Below, in pieces: positions 1 through 9,522 of a stretch of 64,000 bases of DNA. Where the stretch lies: assembly GCF_002531725.1 (NCBI RefSeq), contig NZ_NWSQ01000005.1, forward strand, positions 394,871-458,870, written 5' to 3'. Each line of letters starts with the position of its first letter. Position 1 is the first letter of the stretch. This DNA is from Rhizobium sp. L43 (GTDB lineage Bacteria; Pseudomonadota; Alphaproteobacteria; Rhizobiales; Rhizobiaceae). A program made the translations under genes and the position numbers. The notes beneath the pieces were generated by a model. It searched no databases. It saw only the letters and a list, made by a program, of their open reading frames with translations, and was not told where the DNA came from.

Positions 1-330
1 GCCGGAGACGCTGCCCATGGAAAGGCTGTGGTCGCCGCCAAGAATCAGCGGGAAACGGCCGGAGGCGGCGACATCATGGACGCTGTTTTCGAGGGCGCGC
101 GTGAAGGCGCCGACGATCCTCAGATTATGGGCTTTCGGATGGTTCGGCAGGTCCATTGCCGGCACGATCCTGAGATCGCCGAGATCGGCGACGTCATGGC
201 CAAGCTCGATCAACGTCTGGTCGACGCCGGCGATACGCAGCGCCGCCGGACCCATGGCGGCCCCTCTGCGGCCGGAGCCTTCTTCCAGCGGCGCGCCGAT
301 GAGGGTGACAGATCGCGATTGGGCATTCAT
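1..330 (-). CDS. rocF: Arginase, N-terminal 110 residues (runs off the window)
   Basis: The reverse strand reads from an ATG at 330 to the window edge and gives the N-terminal third of an arginase (arginine to ornithine plus urea). The start reads MNAQSRSVTLIGAPLEEGSG, typical of the family, and the last visible part has LILGGDHS, the GGDHS motif whose His binds the catalytic manganese pair. The catalytic centre and the rest of the protein lie outside the window. It is divergent from an AsnC/Lrp-type regulator 130 bp away, an arrangement that suggests amino-acid-responsive control. Agmatinase or another ureohydrolase cannot be fully excluded from this fragment, but arginase fits best. Confidence 0.88.
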   Translation of the reverse strand, partial: MNAQSRSVTLIGAPLEEGSGRRGAAMGPAALRIAGVDQTLIELGHDVADLGDLRIVPAMDLPNHPKAHNLRIVGAFTRALENSVHDVAASGRFPLILGGDHSLSMGSVSG

Positions 331-431
331 GTGGAGGGCTCCGTGTTGAGGCCTGTTTCGGCCGATAGTGGGATAAAGGGCTGGCGGCAAAAAGATGGAA
401 AAGTGCCAGAAATGGATTATGATTGCGCAAA

Positions 432-452
432 TTGATAAACCTATTTTGACAA
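432..452. promoter_or_regulatory. Candidate Lrp/AsnC-type operator between rocF and its regulator
   Basis: An AT-rich imperfect dyad, TTGATAAA then five bases then TTTGACAA, lies just before the regulator start in the 130 bp divergent gap. Arms match at 6 of 8 positions. Lrp-family sites are typically short dyads with AT-rich centres. Assignment to this regulator is inferred from position only. Confidence 0.35.
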
Positions 453-462
453 AGTGATCGGC

Positions 463-891
463 GTGGATGATCTCGATACCGAACTTCTGAGTGCACTTCG
501 CCACAATGCCCGGATATCCGTCTCCTCGCTGGCGGCGCTGACGGGCGCGTCGCGGGCAACGGTTGCCGCCCGGATCGACCGGCTGGTCGCCAGCGGCACC
601 ATCGTCGGCTTCACCATCCGCACCAGCCATGAGACACGGTCGGCCGGCGTGCGCGCCATCGTCATGATCGAAGTGCTCGGTAAGCTCGCCGACCGGGTGG
701 CCGACCAGCTGCGGGGCCTGCCGCAGGTGCGCGCGCTCCACAGCACCAACGGCAAATGGGATTTCGTCGCCGAGCTCGAGGATCGCGACCTTGCCTCCTT
801 CGACGAGACGCTGCGCCGCATCCGGCTGATCAACGGCATCAATTCGACCGAGACCAATATCCTTCTCAAGACAAGCAAGACAGGTTTCTAA
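463..891 (+). CDS. AsnC/Lrp family transcriptional regulator
   Basis: A protein of 142 residues from the GTG at 463; an in-frame GTG at 454 would add three. Residues 1-55 form the usual winged helix-turn-helix (DDLDTELLSALRHNARIS, then LAALTGASRATVAARIDRL). The rest matches the RAM/AsnC ligand-binding fold (VRALHSTNGKWDFVAELE). Such proteins bind amino acids and work as dimers or octamers. The divergent arginase gene suggests it senses arginine or ornithine and controls arginine breakdown; that is inference from context. No strong ribosome-binding site precedes either start, so the exact start is uncertain. It converges with tamB. Confidence 0.9.
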   Translation: MDDLDTELLSALRHNARISVSSLAALTGASRATVAARIDRLVASGTIVGFTIRTSHETRSAGVRAIVMIEVLGKLADRVADQLRGLPQVRALHSTNGKWDFVAELEDRDLASFDETLRRIRLINGINSTETNILLKTSKTGF

Positions 892-938
892 GCCGGCTCA
901 AGGTTGATGCCGATCGTTCAAAGCCGCTGCGACGGGTA

Positions 939-3900
939 TCAGTATTCCCGCTCGTAAACGATGCCCGCTTCGCCCTCACCGTTACCCCCGGCCGCACCGC
1001 GCAGCTTGACGCCGCGGCCGACGTCGAGGTTGATCACCGCCTTGGCGCCGGCTGAGCCGCCCTGCTGCAATTCGAAATAGGTGCGGTCGTTGAGATAGCG
1101 GCCGACGCTGACGCTCGTCTGGCCCTTGGAATCTGTGCTGATGTCGAGATCGTCGACGCCGAGCTGGTTGCGCAGGCCTTCGAAAAGCGAGGTGGAGCGG
1201 TTGCCCGCCAGCTGGCTGACGGCATCGGCGAGCTGAGCGATCTGCACCGGCGAGAGCTTCGACATCGACTGGCCGAAGATCAGTTGCGCTAGCACCTCGT
1301 CCTGCGGCAGTTGCGGCGAGGAGGAGAAGGTGATGGCGGGGTCGGTGGCGAGGCCCGCGACATCGACGGTCAGCGTCGTCGAGCCGGAGGCTGAGGTCGC
1401 TTCCATGTCGAGCGCCGGCGTCAGGTCGCCGGCAAAGGTGATCCGGCTCTTGTCGGTGAAATCCATACGGCGGTTGAGAATGGTCAGGCGCCCGCGACGC
1501 ATGGTGAAACCGCCGGTCACGATGGGTGCCGCCGCCGTTCCGCGGATCGTCACACGGCCGCCGAGCTCGGCATCGATGCCGCGGCCGCGCACGAAGATAT
1601 GCGAGGGCGCGTCGATTTCGAGATCGAGCGTGATCGTCGAGGACTTCTCGCCGGGTTTCCGCTCGCCGTCGTCTCGGAGCTGCGCAAGCACCGCTCGCGG
1701 CGCATTCTTGTGCCGAATGTCGATTTCACTGAGCGAGGTCGGCAATTTTTCCGGCACGGTAATCGAGGTCTTGTCCAGCCGAAGCTTGCCGCTCAGCGTC
1801 GCGCTCATGATCGGCCCGCGCAGGCCCAGCGTTCCGTTGACTGTGGAAACGACAAGGGTTCCGTCGACATAGACCGCCTTGTCGAGCTTGAGCGAAATGT
1901 CGGCGGGAAAGCCGCCGGCCGGCTGGATGCCGATGGTGCCGCTCGCCGAGATCGTGCCGCCGCCGCCGAGAGTGCCGTTGAGGCGCGATATCACGGCCTG
2001 GCTGCCATTGAAGGTCACTGCCGCGGTAAGATTGTTGACGGCAAGATTGCGCCGGACGTCGACGAGCTTCGCGCCTGAGGTCGAGACAGTGCCGTTGATG
2101 ACGGGGACTGCGGCCGTTCCGCCGATCTGCAGGTTGACGGTGGCGACGCCGTCGGCGACGAGGCCCTGTTCGGCAAGCGGGGCGCCGAGCACGGCGAAGG
2201 GAAGATTGCCGTTGAAGCGCATGTCGATGGCGCGGTTGCCTGTGATCACCACGCTGCCGCCGCCCTTCAGCGACATGCCGGCGTCGCCGGCAAGGCTGGT
2301 ATCGACGGTCAGTTTGTTGCCGGCAAGCTTGCCCGAGGCGCCGATGGTGAGCGGCGAAAGGCCGGCGCCCTTCGTCTGGCTCGTCGCCGCATTCTTCCAG
2401 TCGACCTTGAAGTCGACGGACGGCGCCGATAGCGCGCCAGTGGCCTTTGCGGTCGCCGAGACCGCGCCCTCGGCGCCAAGACCGGGAACAAAGCCATTGG
2501 CGAGGCTGGCCGGGACGTTGGTGGCGTTCGCCGTGACGTCGACCGAGCGGATCGAGGTGCCGGCGATCGAAAGATTGCCGGCGGCTTTCAGCGCAATGCC
2601 GCCGCCACCGCTGAGATCGGCATCGAAATCGAGCCTGTCGCCGGCGTATTTTCCCGTCGCCGCCAGTGCCAGCCGGGAAAGGCCGGCCGCCTTGGTGTGG
2701 CTGGTCGCGGCATCCTTCCAGTCGAGCTTGAAATCGACGATCGGATTTGCCGGTGTTCCCGACGTCACGGCGTTTGCCGAAAGCGTGCCCTCGGCACCGA
2801 GACCGGGAACGAAGGCATTGGCGATATTGGCCGGCAGCGCCGGGATATCGGCATTGATCGAAAGGTCCCGGATCGCCGTTCCCGCGATGGTGACGCCGCC
2901 CTTCGCCTTGGCTAATACGCCGTCCTTGCCGGCGAGATTGGCGTCGAAATCGACCCGGTCATTGGCGAACTTGCCGGATGCCGCGGCACTCAGACCCGAA
3001 AGGCCGCTGCTCCTGGTCTGGGCGGTGGCGGCATTCCTCCAGTCGAGCTTGAAATCGACGGCCGGCTTTGGAAGCGCTCCAGACGCGGATGCCGTTCCCG
3101 AGACGGTGCCCTCTGCGGCAAGACCGGGGACGAAGCCGTTGGCGAGGCCGGCGGGCAAATTGGAAAGATCGGCCTTGACGTCAAGGGTTTTAACCGAGGT
3201 GCCCGATATCGCAACGTTGCCGGCGGCCTTCAGCGACAGACCGTCCTTGCCGGCGAGATTGCCGTCGAAGTCGAGCCGGTTGTCGGCGAAGCGGCCGGAT
3301 GCGGCAAGCGCCAGACCTGAGAGATGGGCGCTTCTGGTCTGGCTGGTTGCAGCATCCGTCCAGTCGAGCTTGAAGTCGGCTTTCGGTGCGGCGGGTGTTC
3401 CGGCGGCCGACACAGTGCCCGATATCGTGCCGCCGGCCGCCAGATCCGGAACGAAGGCATTGGCGAGCGCGGCCGGAACCTTGGCGATCTCGGCATCGAC
3501 CTTGATGTTTTCGATCGTCGTGCCGGCGAGGGCGACATTGCCCGTGCCCTTCAGCGAGAGGCCTTCGTCGCCGCTGGCCGCCGCGTTGAAATCAAGCTTG
3601 TTGTCGGCAAATTTTCCCGATGCGGTCAGACCGAGAGCGGCAAGGCCGGCACGTTTCGTATGGCTGGTCGCAGCGTTTTTCCAATCGAGGTCGAAATTGG
3701 CGGTCGGAGCGGCAAGCGAGCCTGTGGCCGAGACCGTTCCGGAGATCGCGCCTTCGGCGGCGAGATCGGCGACGAAGCTGTTTGCGATATTCGCCGGGAT
3801 ATTTGCCAGCGTGGCATCGACGGTGACATTGCCGATCGTCGTGCCGGTGATGGCGACATTGCCGTTTGTTTTCAGCGACAGGCTGTTGGCGCCTGATATC

Positions 3901-6900
3901 GCCGTGTCGAAATCGAGCTTGTTGTCGGCGAATTTTCCTGATGCCTTGACGGCGAGGCCGGCAAGGCCGGCGCGTTTCGTCTGGCTCGTCGCAGCGTTTT
4001 TCCAATCCAGATCGAAATTGGCAGTGGGAACAGCGAGCGAGCCGGAGGCCGCTACCCTTCCTGAGATCGCGCCTTCGGCGGCGAGATCGGGGACGAAGCT
4101 GTTTGCGATGCTTGCCGGAACATTTGCCAGCGCGGCGTCGACCTTGACGTTGCCGATCATCGTGCCGGTGATGGCGACATTGCCGTTTGCTTTCAGCGAG
4201 AGGCTGTTGGCGCCTGATATGGCCGTGTCGAAATCGAGCTTGTTGTCGGTGAATTTTCCGGATGCCTTCAGGCCAAGATTCGCAAGGCCGGCGCGTTTCG
4301 TCTGACCCGTCGCGGCATTCTTCCAATCGAGATCGAAATTGGCCGTGGGCGCAGTGAGAGAACCGGAGGCCACCACTTTTCCTGTAATCGTGCCTTCGGC
4401 AGCGAGATCGGCAACGAAACCATTGGCGATGCGGGCGGGCAGGTTGAGGATATCGGCATCGACATCCAGCACCGGTGCCTTGGGGTCGGCAAGCGCGACA
4501 TTGCCGGCGGCCTTCAGCGACAGGCCGTCCTCACTGGCGACCGTGGTGTCGAAATCGAGTTTGTTGTCGGCAAATTTGCCGCCGGCGGCAATACCGAGCG
4601 GCGCCAGCCCGGCGCCCTTGGTCTGGCCGGTTGTCGCATCCTTCCAGTCGAGCTTGAAGTCGGCCACGGGTGCCGCCGGCGTTCCGGTCACGGCAATCGT
4701 TCCGGAGATCGTGCCGCCGGCGGAAAGGTTCGGCACGAAACCATTGGCGAGGGCTGCCGGCAGTTCGTGGATGTCGGCATTAAGCCTCAGCGTCTCGCCG
4801 GCGGAACCGGTGACGCTCACCGAGCCGGTGCCGGTCTTCAGCGTCAATCCGTTCAGGGTGGCGGCACCGCCGCTGATCGTGACCTCAGTTGGTGCGGCCA
4901 GTTCGACCGGGATGTTGCGGGGGCTTGCCGAGAAGCGGTCGAGGTTTACCGCGATCGTGCCGCCTGGCGCCTGGATATTGCCGGCGGCCAGCACCGGATG
5001 GCCGTCATAGGCGGCACTAAGATCGAAATCGGTCTGGTTCTGCTGCTTGGTGAAACCGAGCGAAAGGCCGGCGAGCCTGTTTTCTCCGGCAGTCACCTCG
5101 TCGGCCTTGACCGTGCCGTTTGCCGCAAGGGCGCTGAGATCGCTGACCGTGACATCGAAATCCGGCTTGACGATCGCAAGCCTATCGCGGCGGATCGAGC
5201 CGCCCGATGCAAGCAGCTTGAGTGCAATCCTGCCGCTGTCGCTCTCGACACCCAGCGAACCCTTGAGATCGCCCTCAATCTTTTGTCCGCCGAGTGCGGC
5301 GAGGAGGCCGACATTGGGGAAGTCGAAGGTCAGTGCGCCTGTCGGTTCCAGGGCGGGTGAGAATTCCAGATTGCCGGTCAGCCGGTTGCCGCCGATATCG
5401 GCGGTCAGCGCCGGAATGCTCGTCTTGCCGTCCTCGGAGCGGATGTCGCCGTTGATGCCGATCGGCTGGCCGTCGATCGTGCCGGTGGCGGCGATCCTGC
5501 CTTGCGGCGCCTTGGGGTCGGCGACACCCGACAGGTCGATATTGAGGTTGCCGAGCACGCGGTCGGCCATCTCAAGGCTGGCAGCCTTGAGATTGGCCGT
5601 CACGGAAATTGCCGGGATCTCGCCGCCAAGTCTCAACGCATAAGCCGCCCCGCCACTGGCGCCTGTGACGAGTTTGCCGATGTCAGGCAGCCGGCCGGAG
5701 AGGTCGGCATTCAACATCTGGCCGTCGAGCGCGACGTTGCCGGCGGCTTCCAGCGTGCCAGATTTCAGGACGAGGTTGGACAGCGCGAATTTCGACGGGA
5801 TGGTGCCGACCACCTGGCTTTCGAGCGAGATCGGTCCGTCGAACCTGCCTGTAACCGCGGCCGGCAGGGCTGCCGGTTCGACGGTGAGCTTGAGGTTGCC
5901 GGTCAGCGCCTGGTCTGCCAGCCGATAGGAGCCGTTGAGGCCGCCGTTGATATTGGCGCTTTCGACCGTGGTGCCGTTGAAGCCGATGCTGCCGGGCGAG
6001 ATTTGCAGCGGCGAAGCGATCGTGACCGGCCCCTGGACGGCGCGGTTGAGGTTCGGGTCTGCAAAGGTCATGTCGCCGGCAACCAGGCGCAGCTGGACGC
6101 TGCCGGAACGGGCGGCGAGATTGAAGGCGTCGCTCTTTGCCGTCAGTTTGATGTTGCCGATATTGGCCTGCGGCAGGGTTGCGGTGTCGAGCGAGCCGCT
6201 GACGTTCAGTCGGGCGGTCTGCGCATCGCCTGTTAGTGCCAGGTTGAGGCCTGATATCAGGAAGCGGGCTTCGCCTTCGGCGAGCGGCCAGCGGAAATCG
6301 ACGGGCCCGGAGGTGCCGAGCAGATTGGCGTTCAGGCTGTTGTTGCCGGCCGGATCGAGCGTGCCGGACGCGGCGATCACGACGCTGCCGGTGGCAATAT
6401 TGCCGGTCTGGATATCGATCTTGCCGTGGTCGTCGAAGGTGGTGGCAAGATCGATATTGGTCTGGCCGGCAAAAAGCGGCCGGAATGCCGATGGCAGCAG
6501 CGAACTCAGGTCACCGCCGCCCTTGAGGTCGAGGTGGTGCAGTCCGTCTGCGGTGATCTGATGCCGGGTCTCGATTGCGGCACGCTGCTGCCCGTCGAGG
6601 GCGGCTTGCAATTTGCCTTTCCAATCGGATATCGGCCCCTGGCCGTCGAGATCGATGTTGACGGCGGGACTGTCCGGCAGGCCGAGAAAGCCGGCGACCA
6701 GCCCGCCCTTCGGCTCGGAAAGCTGCGCTTTCACCCGCAGCCGGTTTTCGGCCGGCGCGTAAGCGATGTCGGCGGCAAGCCGCGCATCCGGCACCGCGTG
6801 ACGGCTGACATTGACGATCGCCTCGCCGCCATCGCCGTTTGCCGAAAGGCTGCCTTCGGCGGCGAGCGCGAAGGCGCGCCCGGCAAAGGGTTCGGCAAGT

Positions 6901-7361
6901 TTGATATCTGGCAGCGCGACACGGTCGATGTCGATCTTGATCGGAAGAGTAAAGCCGCCGGAATTTTCTGCTCCGGGCCGCGAGGGCAGGGTGCGGACCG
7001 GTTTGCGCAGCACGTCGATCGCCTCGATCTCGAAGCGTTTGGCGTGGAAGGTTCCGGTCAGCAGCGCCAGCGGGTTCCAGTCGATCGCGATGCCGTGAAC
7101 TTCCGCAAACACGCCCCTGGTATCGGAGATGGTGATTTCGGCGGCGCGAAGCCCGCCGGTCAAAAGACCTTGCGGTTCACGCACTTCGATCGTCATGTCG
7201 CGATTGGAAAGCGTGGAGGCTATCTTTTCGGTGACGATCCGGGCGCCGAAGGCGGTGAAGCCGAAAATCGCAAGTGCCGCGACAGCGAGAATCAACGCGG
7301 CGCCGGCGACATAGCCGGTGAGCCGTATGACCCAGGTGACGATTTTTGCCAGCATTTGCAT
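939..7361 (-). CDS. tamB: TamB-like translocation and assembly module protein (DUF490), unusually long
   Basis: A protein of 2140 residues from the ATG at 7361; upstream in-frame codons exist, but the membrane anchor begins right after this Met (LAKIVTWVIRLTGYVAGAALI). TamB proteins are inner-membrane-anchored, periplasm-spanning beta-helical bridges that work with the Omp85 protein TamA in outer-membrane protein insertion and lipid transport. The C-terminal ~350 residues are the conserved TamB domain (FIFVRGRGIDAELGG-like segment, ITFSSSPQLPQDEVLAQLIFG, and an aromatic end IVYEREY). The middle contains eight 107-residue repeats, which account for the length; many TamB proteins are roughly 1200-1500 residues. 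It lies 64 bp downstream of tamA, as in many proteobacteria, so co-transcription is likely. Confidence 0.95.
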   Translation of the reverse strand: MQMLAKIVTWVIRLTGYVAGAALILAVAALAIFGFTAFGARIVTEKIASTLSNRDMTIEVREPQGLLTGGLRAAEITISDTRGVFAEVHGIAIDWNPLALLTGTFHAKRFEIEAIDVLRKPVRTLPSRPGAENSGGFTLPIKIDIDRVALPDIKLAEPFAGRAFALAAEGSLSANGDGGEAIVNVSRHAVPDARLAADIAYAPAENRLRVKAQLSEPKGGLVAGFLGLPDSPAVNIDLDGQGPISDWKGKLQAALDGQQRAAIETRHQITADGLHHLDLKGGGDLSSLLPSAFRPLFAGQTNIDLATTFDDHGKIDIQTGNIATGSVVIAASGTLDPAGNNSLNANLLGTSGPVDFRWPLAEGEARFLISGLNLALTGDAQTARLNVSGSLDTATLPQANIGNIKLTAKSDAFNLAARSGSVQLRLVAGDMTFADPNLNRAVQGPVTIASPLQISPGSIGFNGTTVESANINGGLNGSYRLADQALTGNLKLTVEPAALPAAVTGRFDGPISLESQVVGTIPSKFALSNLVLKSGTLEAAGNVALDGQMLNADLSGRLPDIGKLVTGASGGAAYALRLGGEIPAISVTANLKAASLEMADRVLGNLNIDLSGVADPKAPQGRIAATGTIDGQPIGINGDIRSEDGKTSIPALTADIGGNRLTGNLEFSPALEPTGALTFDFPNVGLLAALGGQKIEGDLKGSLGVESDSGRIALKLLASGGSIRRDRLAIVKPDFDVTVSDLSALAANGTVKADEVTAGENRLAGLSLGFTKQQNQTDFDLSAAYDGHPVLAAGNIQAPGGTIAVNLDRFSASPRNIPVELAAPTEVTISGGAATLNGLTLKTGTGSVSVTGSAGETLRLNADIHELPAALANGFVPNLSAGGTISGTIAVTGTPAAPVADFKLDWKDATTGQTKGAGLAPLGIAAGGKFADNKLDFDTTVASEDGLSLKAAGNVALADPKAPVLDVDADILNLPARIANGFVADLAAEGTITGKVVASGSLTAPTANFDLDWKNAATGQTKRAGLANLGLKASGKFTDNKLDFDTAISGANSLSLKANGNVAITGTMIGNVKVDAALANVPASIANSFVPDLAAEGAISGRVAASGSLAVPTANFDLDWKNAATSQTKRAGLAGLAVKASGKFADNKLDFDTAISGANSLSLKTNGNVAITGTTIGNVTVDATLANIPANIANSFVADLAAEGAISGTVSATGSLAAPTANFDLDWKNAATSHTKRAGLAALGLTASGKFADNKLDFNAAASGDEGLSLKGTGNVALAGTTIENIKVDAEIAKVPAALANAFVPDLAAGGTISGTVSAAGTPAAPKADFKLDWTDAATSQTRSAHLSGLALAASGRFADNRLDFDGNLAGKDGLSLKAAGNVAISGTSVKTLDVKADLSNLPAGLANGFVPGLAAEGTVSGTASASGALPKPAVDFKLDWRNAATAQTRSSGLSGLSAAASGKFANDRVDFDANLAGKDGVLAKAKGGVTIAGTAIRDLSINADIPALPANIANAFVPGLGAEGTLSANAVTSGTPANPIVDFKLDWKDAATSHTKAAGLSRLALAATGKYAGDRLDFDADLSGGGGIALKAAGNLSIAGTSIRSVDVTANATNVPASLANGFVPGLGAEGAVSATAKATGALSAPSVDFKVDWKNAATSQTKGAGLSPLTIGASGKLAGNKLTVDTSLAGDAGMSLKGGGSVVITGNRAIDMRFNGNLPFAVLGAPLAEQGLVADGVATVNLQIGGTAAVPVINGTVSTSGAKLVDVRRNLAVNNLTAAVTFNGSQAVISRLNGTLGGGGTISASGTIGIQPAGGFPADISLKLDKAVYVDGTLVVSTVNGTLGLRGPIMSATLSGKLRLDKTSITVPEKLPTSLSEIDIRHKNAPRAVLAQLRDDGERKPGEKSSTITLDLEIDAPSHIFVRGRGIDAELGGRVTIRGTAAAPIVTGGFTMRRGRLTILNRRMDFTDKSRITFAGDLTPALDMEATSASGSTTLTVDVAGLATDPAITFSSSPQLPQDEVLAQLIFGQSMSKLSPVQIAQLADAVSQLAGNRSTSLFEGLRNQLGVDDLDISTDSKGQTSVSVGRYLNDRTYFELQQGGSAGAKAVINLDVGRGVKLRGAAGGNGEGEAGIVYEREY
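2200..4770 (-). repeat. Eight tandem 321-bp coding repeats inside tamB
   Basis: A conserved stretch encoding [LI]AN[GSA]FV[PA].L.A.G recurs with exactly 321 bp between copies. Its plus-strand anchor (acgaa or acaaa followed by the codons for AN) begins at 2488, 2809, 3130, 3451, 3772, 4093, 4414 and 4735. Each 107-codon unit also contains FKLDWKDAAT-like and GKFADNKLDFD-like segments. Units around 3450-4430 look most alike. The constant spacing shows in-frame unit duplication without indels. Confidence 0.93.
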
Positions 7362-7425
7362 CGGTGCGGACACTACCCCGTTTTCATGACGGCCACAGAT
7401 CGAAAAACACAGCTGAACGGCAATT

Positions 7426-9354
7426 CTAGAAGGATTGACCGATGCCCGCGTAGATTCCGTAATCTGTGCCACCTTCGTACTTGTTCAGCGGCATGGCAAA
7501 ATCAAGCCGCAGCGGGCCGAAAGGCGTCGCATATCGTATTCCCGCACCGGCGCCGGCGCGGATATCGGAAAAACCCGGAAAGGTGCTGTCCGAGACGGTG
7601 CCGACATCGATGAAGGGCACGACGCCGATCGTATCGGTGATCCTGATACGGGCCTCCAGCGAACCGGTCACGTAGGAGCGGCCGCCGGTGGGGTCGCCAT
7701 TGTCGTTATAGGGCGAGATTTCCTGGTAGCTGTATCCGCGCACGGAGCCGCCGCCGCCGGCAAAGAAGCGCTGTGTGGCGGGAATATCCCCAATGCTATC
7801 GCCGCCGATCAGGACGCCGGCGGCGAGCTTGCCGGCAAGCACCAGGCCGTCTTCCTGGCCAAACGGCAGATAGCCGGAGATCGAGCCCTCGAATGCCGCA
7901 TAGGGCGTGGCATTGAAGATTTCGTAACCGGGCTTGGCCGAGAGCGTTGCGCGGTAGCCCTCCGTCGGATTGAACTTGTCGTCGCGTGCGTCGCGGTCAT
8001 ATTGGATCGGCAAGGCGACGGTCAGATAATCATTGGTGCCGAAGGCGTCGTCGTCGCGTTCCCAGCTGAGCTCGCCGGCTGCCGAGACCGTGTCCCGGTC
8101 GGTCAGTTCGTAGGAAAGGCCGAGCGAGGCGGTGACGAGCGTCGCATTATAGGCATCCGGATTTTCGGTCTTGGCGACGATGCCGGCCTTCAGCGTGGCG
8201 GCGGGGAAGAAGGCGCCAGGCTTGGTGAAAAGAATGCCGGCGGAATAGTCGAGACTGCCGACATCGGTGGTTTCGCCAAGCCGCGAGACCGATCCCTCGA
8301 TCCGCAGCGTTTCGGCTTCGCCAAACAGGTTGCGGTGGCCCCAATAGCCCTGAACGCCGAAGCCGTCGGTGGTGGAATATTGCGCGCCGACGCCGAAATA
8401 GCGTCGCTTGCCTTCGGAAACCTCGATCGTCATCGGCAGCGTGCCGTCCGGCCCCAGCGCATCGCCTTCGTGAATGGTGACGCTCGAAAAGACGCCGAGC
8501 GCGCGAAGCCGCTCGCCGGCTTTCTTCAGCGCTTCCGGGGAATAGGCTTCGCCCTTGTTCAGCCGGGAATAACGCTGGATGAAAGCCGGCTTGACGGTCT
8601 TTTCCCCGGTGACGCCGACATCGCCGATCGGGGCGACCGGGCCACCTTCGGCAGCAAGGACGATATCGACGGTATCGCTGTTGTGATCGGCGACGACCTT
8701 GCGTTCGGTCAGCTTCGCAAAGGGCCGGCCCTCGCTCTTCAGCTGCTCGACGATCTTGTCGCCGGCCTTGATGATGGCAAGCGAGCCGGCCTGAGCGCCC
8801 GGGGCAAGATCATAATCGGCGGGATTGTGGTTTGCGGCATCGCCGCCGAACTGGACCTCCCTGACCTTGAAAACCGGGCCGGGAGCAATGTTGACGGTGA
8901 CGGGGATCGGACCGGACCGGTCGAATGTCGGATTAGGCGGCAGGTCGTCGATATTCCTGCCGTCGATGGTGATCGTCACCACGCCGCCATAACGGGCCTT
9001 TTCATACAGAGTGGCGATCAGCCGCTCACGGTCGTCGCGCGCCTTGACGACGATGCCGAGATCGCCGGACACCGGCAGTTTCTGGTCACCGAGGAGACGG
9101 GAACTGTTTTCCAGGGCTTCTTTGAGGTCGGGATCGGCGGTATCGGCTTTGAGGTCGACATGGTAGCGCACCGGATCGGGCACCTGTTGACCTTCGTCCT
9201 CTTCCTTGCCGAAAATGGTGATGCCGAAAAGCTTGAAGGCGTAAGCATCGCCGATCAGGACCGGTGAGAACGCAGCTGCCGCCGCGACCACCATCATGGT
9301 GCCTGTTCGCCGATACGCAATACCTGTTTTCGGGCTTTTCCCTCTGATCCGCAT
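7426..9354 (-). CDS. tamA: TamA-like Omp85 family outer-membrane assembly protein
   Basis: A protein of 642 residues with an N-terminal export signal (hydrophobic MMVVAAAAAFSPVLIG, probable cleavage after AYA near residue 39). Periplasmic POTRA-like domains follow at about 80-330 (VREVQFGGDAANHN; APIGDVGVTGEKTV). The C-terminal ~300 residues are a 16-stranded barrel of the bacterial surface antigen/Omp85 type. The hallmark VRGY of loop 6 sits at residues 538-541, preceded by RFFAGGGGS, and the protein ends in an aromatic residue (GIGQSF), as outer-membrane barrels do. With the adjacent tamB it should form the TAM complex. BamA is less likely, given the tamB neighbour and the length. Confidence 0.95.
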   Translation of the reverse strand: MRIRGKSPKTGIAYRRTGTMMVVAAAAAFSPVLIGDAYAFKLFGITIFGKEEDEGQQVPDPVRYHVDLKADTADPDLKEALENSSRLLGDQKLPVSGDLGIVVKARDDRERLIATLYEKARYGGVVTITIDGRNIDDLPPNPTFDRSGPIPVTVNIAPGPVFKVREVQFGGDAANHNPADYDLAPGAQAGSLAIIKAGDKIVEQLKSEGRPFAKLTERKVVADHNSDTVDIVLAAEGGPVAPIGDVGVTGEKTVKPAFIQRYSRLNKGEAYSPEALKKAGERLRALGVFSSVTIHEGDALGPDGTLPMTIEVSEGKRRYFGVGAQYSTTDGFGVQGYWGHRNLFGEAETLRIEGSVSRLGETTDVGSLDYSAGILFTKPGAFFPAATLKAGIVAKTENPDAYNATLVTASLGLSYELTDRDTVSAAGELSWERDDDAFGTNDYLTVALPIQYDRDARDDKFNPTEGYRATLSAKPGYEIFNATPYAAFEGSISGYLPFGQEDGLVLAGKLAAGVLIGGDSIGDIPATQRFFAGGGGSVRGYSYQEISPYNDNGDPTGGRSYVTGSLEARIRITDTIGVVPFIDVGTVSDSTFPGFSDIRAGAGAGIRYATPFGPLRLDFAMPLNKYEGGTDYGIYAGIGQSF

Positions 9355-9463
9355 CCGCCGCTTTTGGTTATGCCTAGAATGAAGCTTCGTTGCCCAGCCG
9401 TGAACAGCTTAGCGGCAAAATCGCGCGGGGTGTACCATTTTAAATTGCCAACGCGCTAATTTA

Positions 9464-9497
9464 GCACAAAAAATCCCGGATGTGTGTCCGGGATTTC
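9464..9497 (-). terminator. Rho-independent terminator of the glycine-zipper lipoprotein gene
   Basis: On the minus strand a perfect 9-bp stem (AATCCCGGA / TCCGGGATT, loop CACACA) is followed by a run of Ts. It begins 26 bp after the stop codon of the lipoprotein gene at 9523. Confidence 0.8.
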
Positions 9498-9522
9498 CTG
9501 ATGTGCGGATCTGTGAGCGCGC

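Noticed and set aside
1879..4305. 808-codon open frame on the plus strand opposite tamB
   Set aside because: It mirrors the tamB repeats with the same 321-bp period, has no ribosome-binding site or known domain, and high GC makes long antisense frames common.
2200..4770. CRISPR-like or satellite array
   Set aside because: The period is 321 bp, a multiple of three, and every unit is coding within tamB.
7435..9267. 610-codon frame opposite tamA
   Set aside because: Antisense of a clear Omp85 gene; low-complexity Gly/Arg/Asp translation without domain features.
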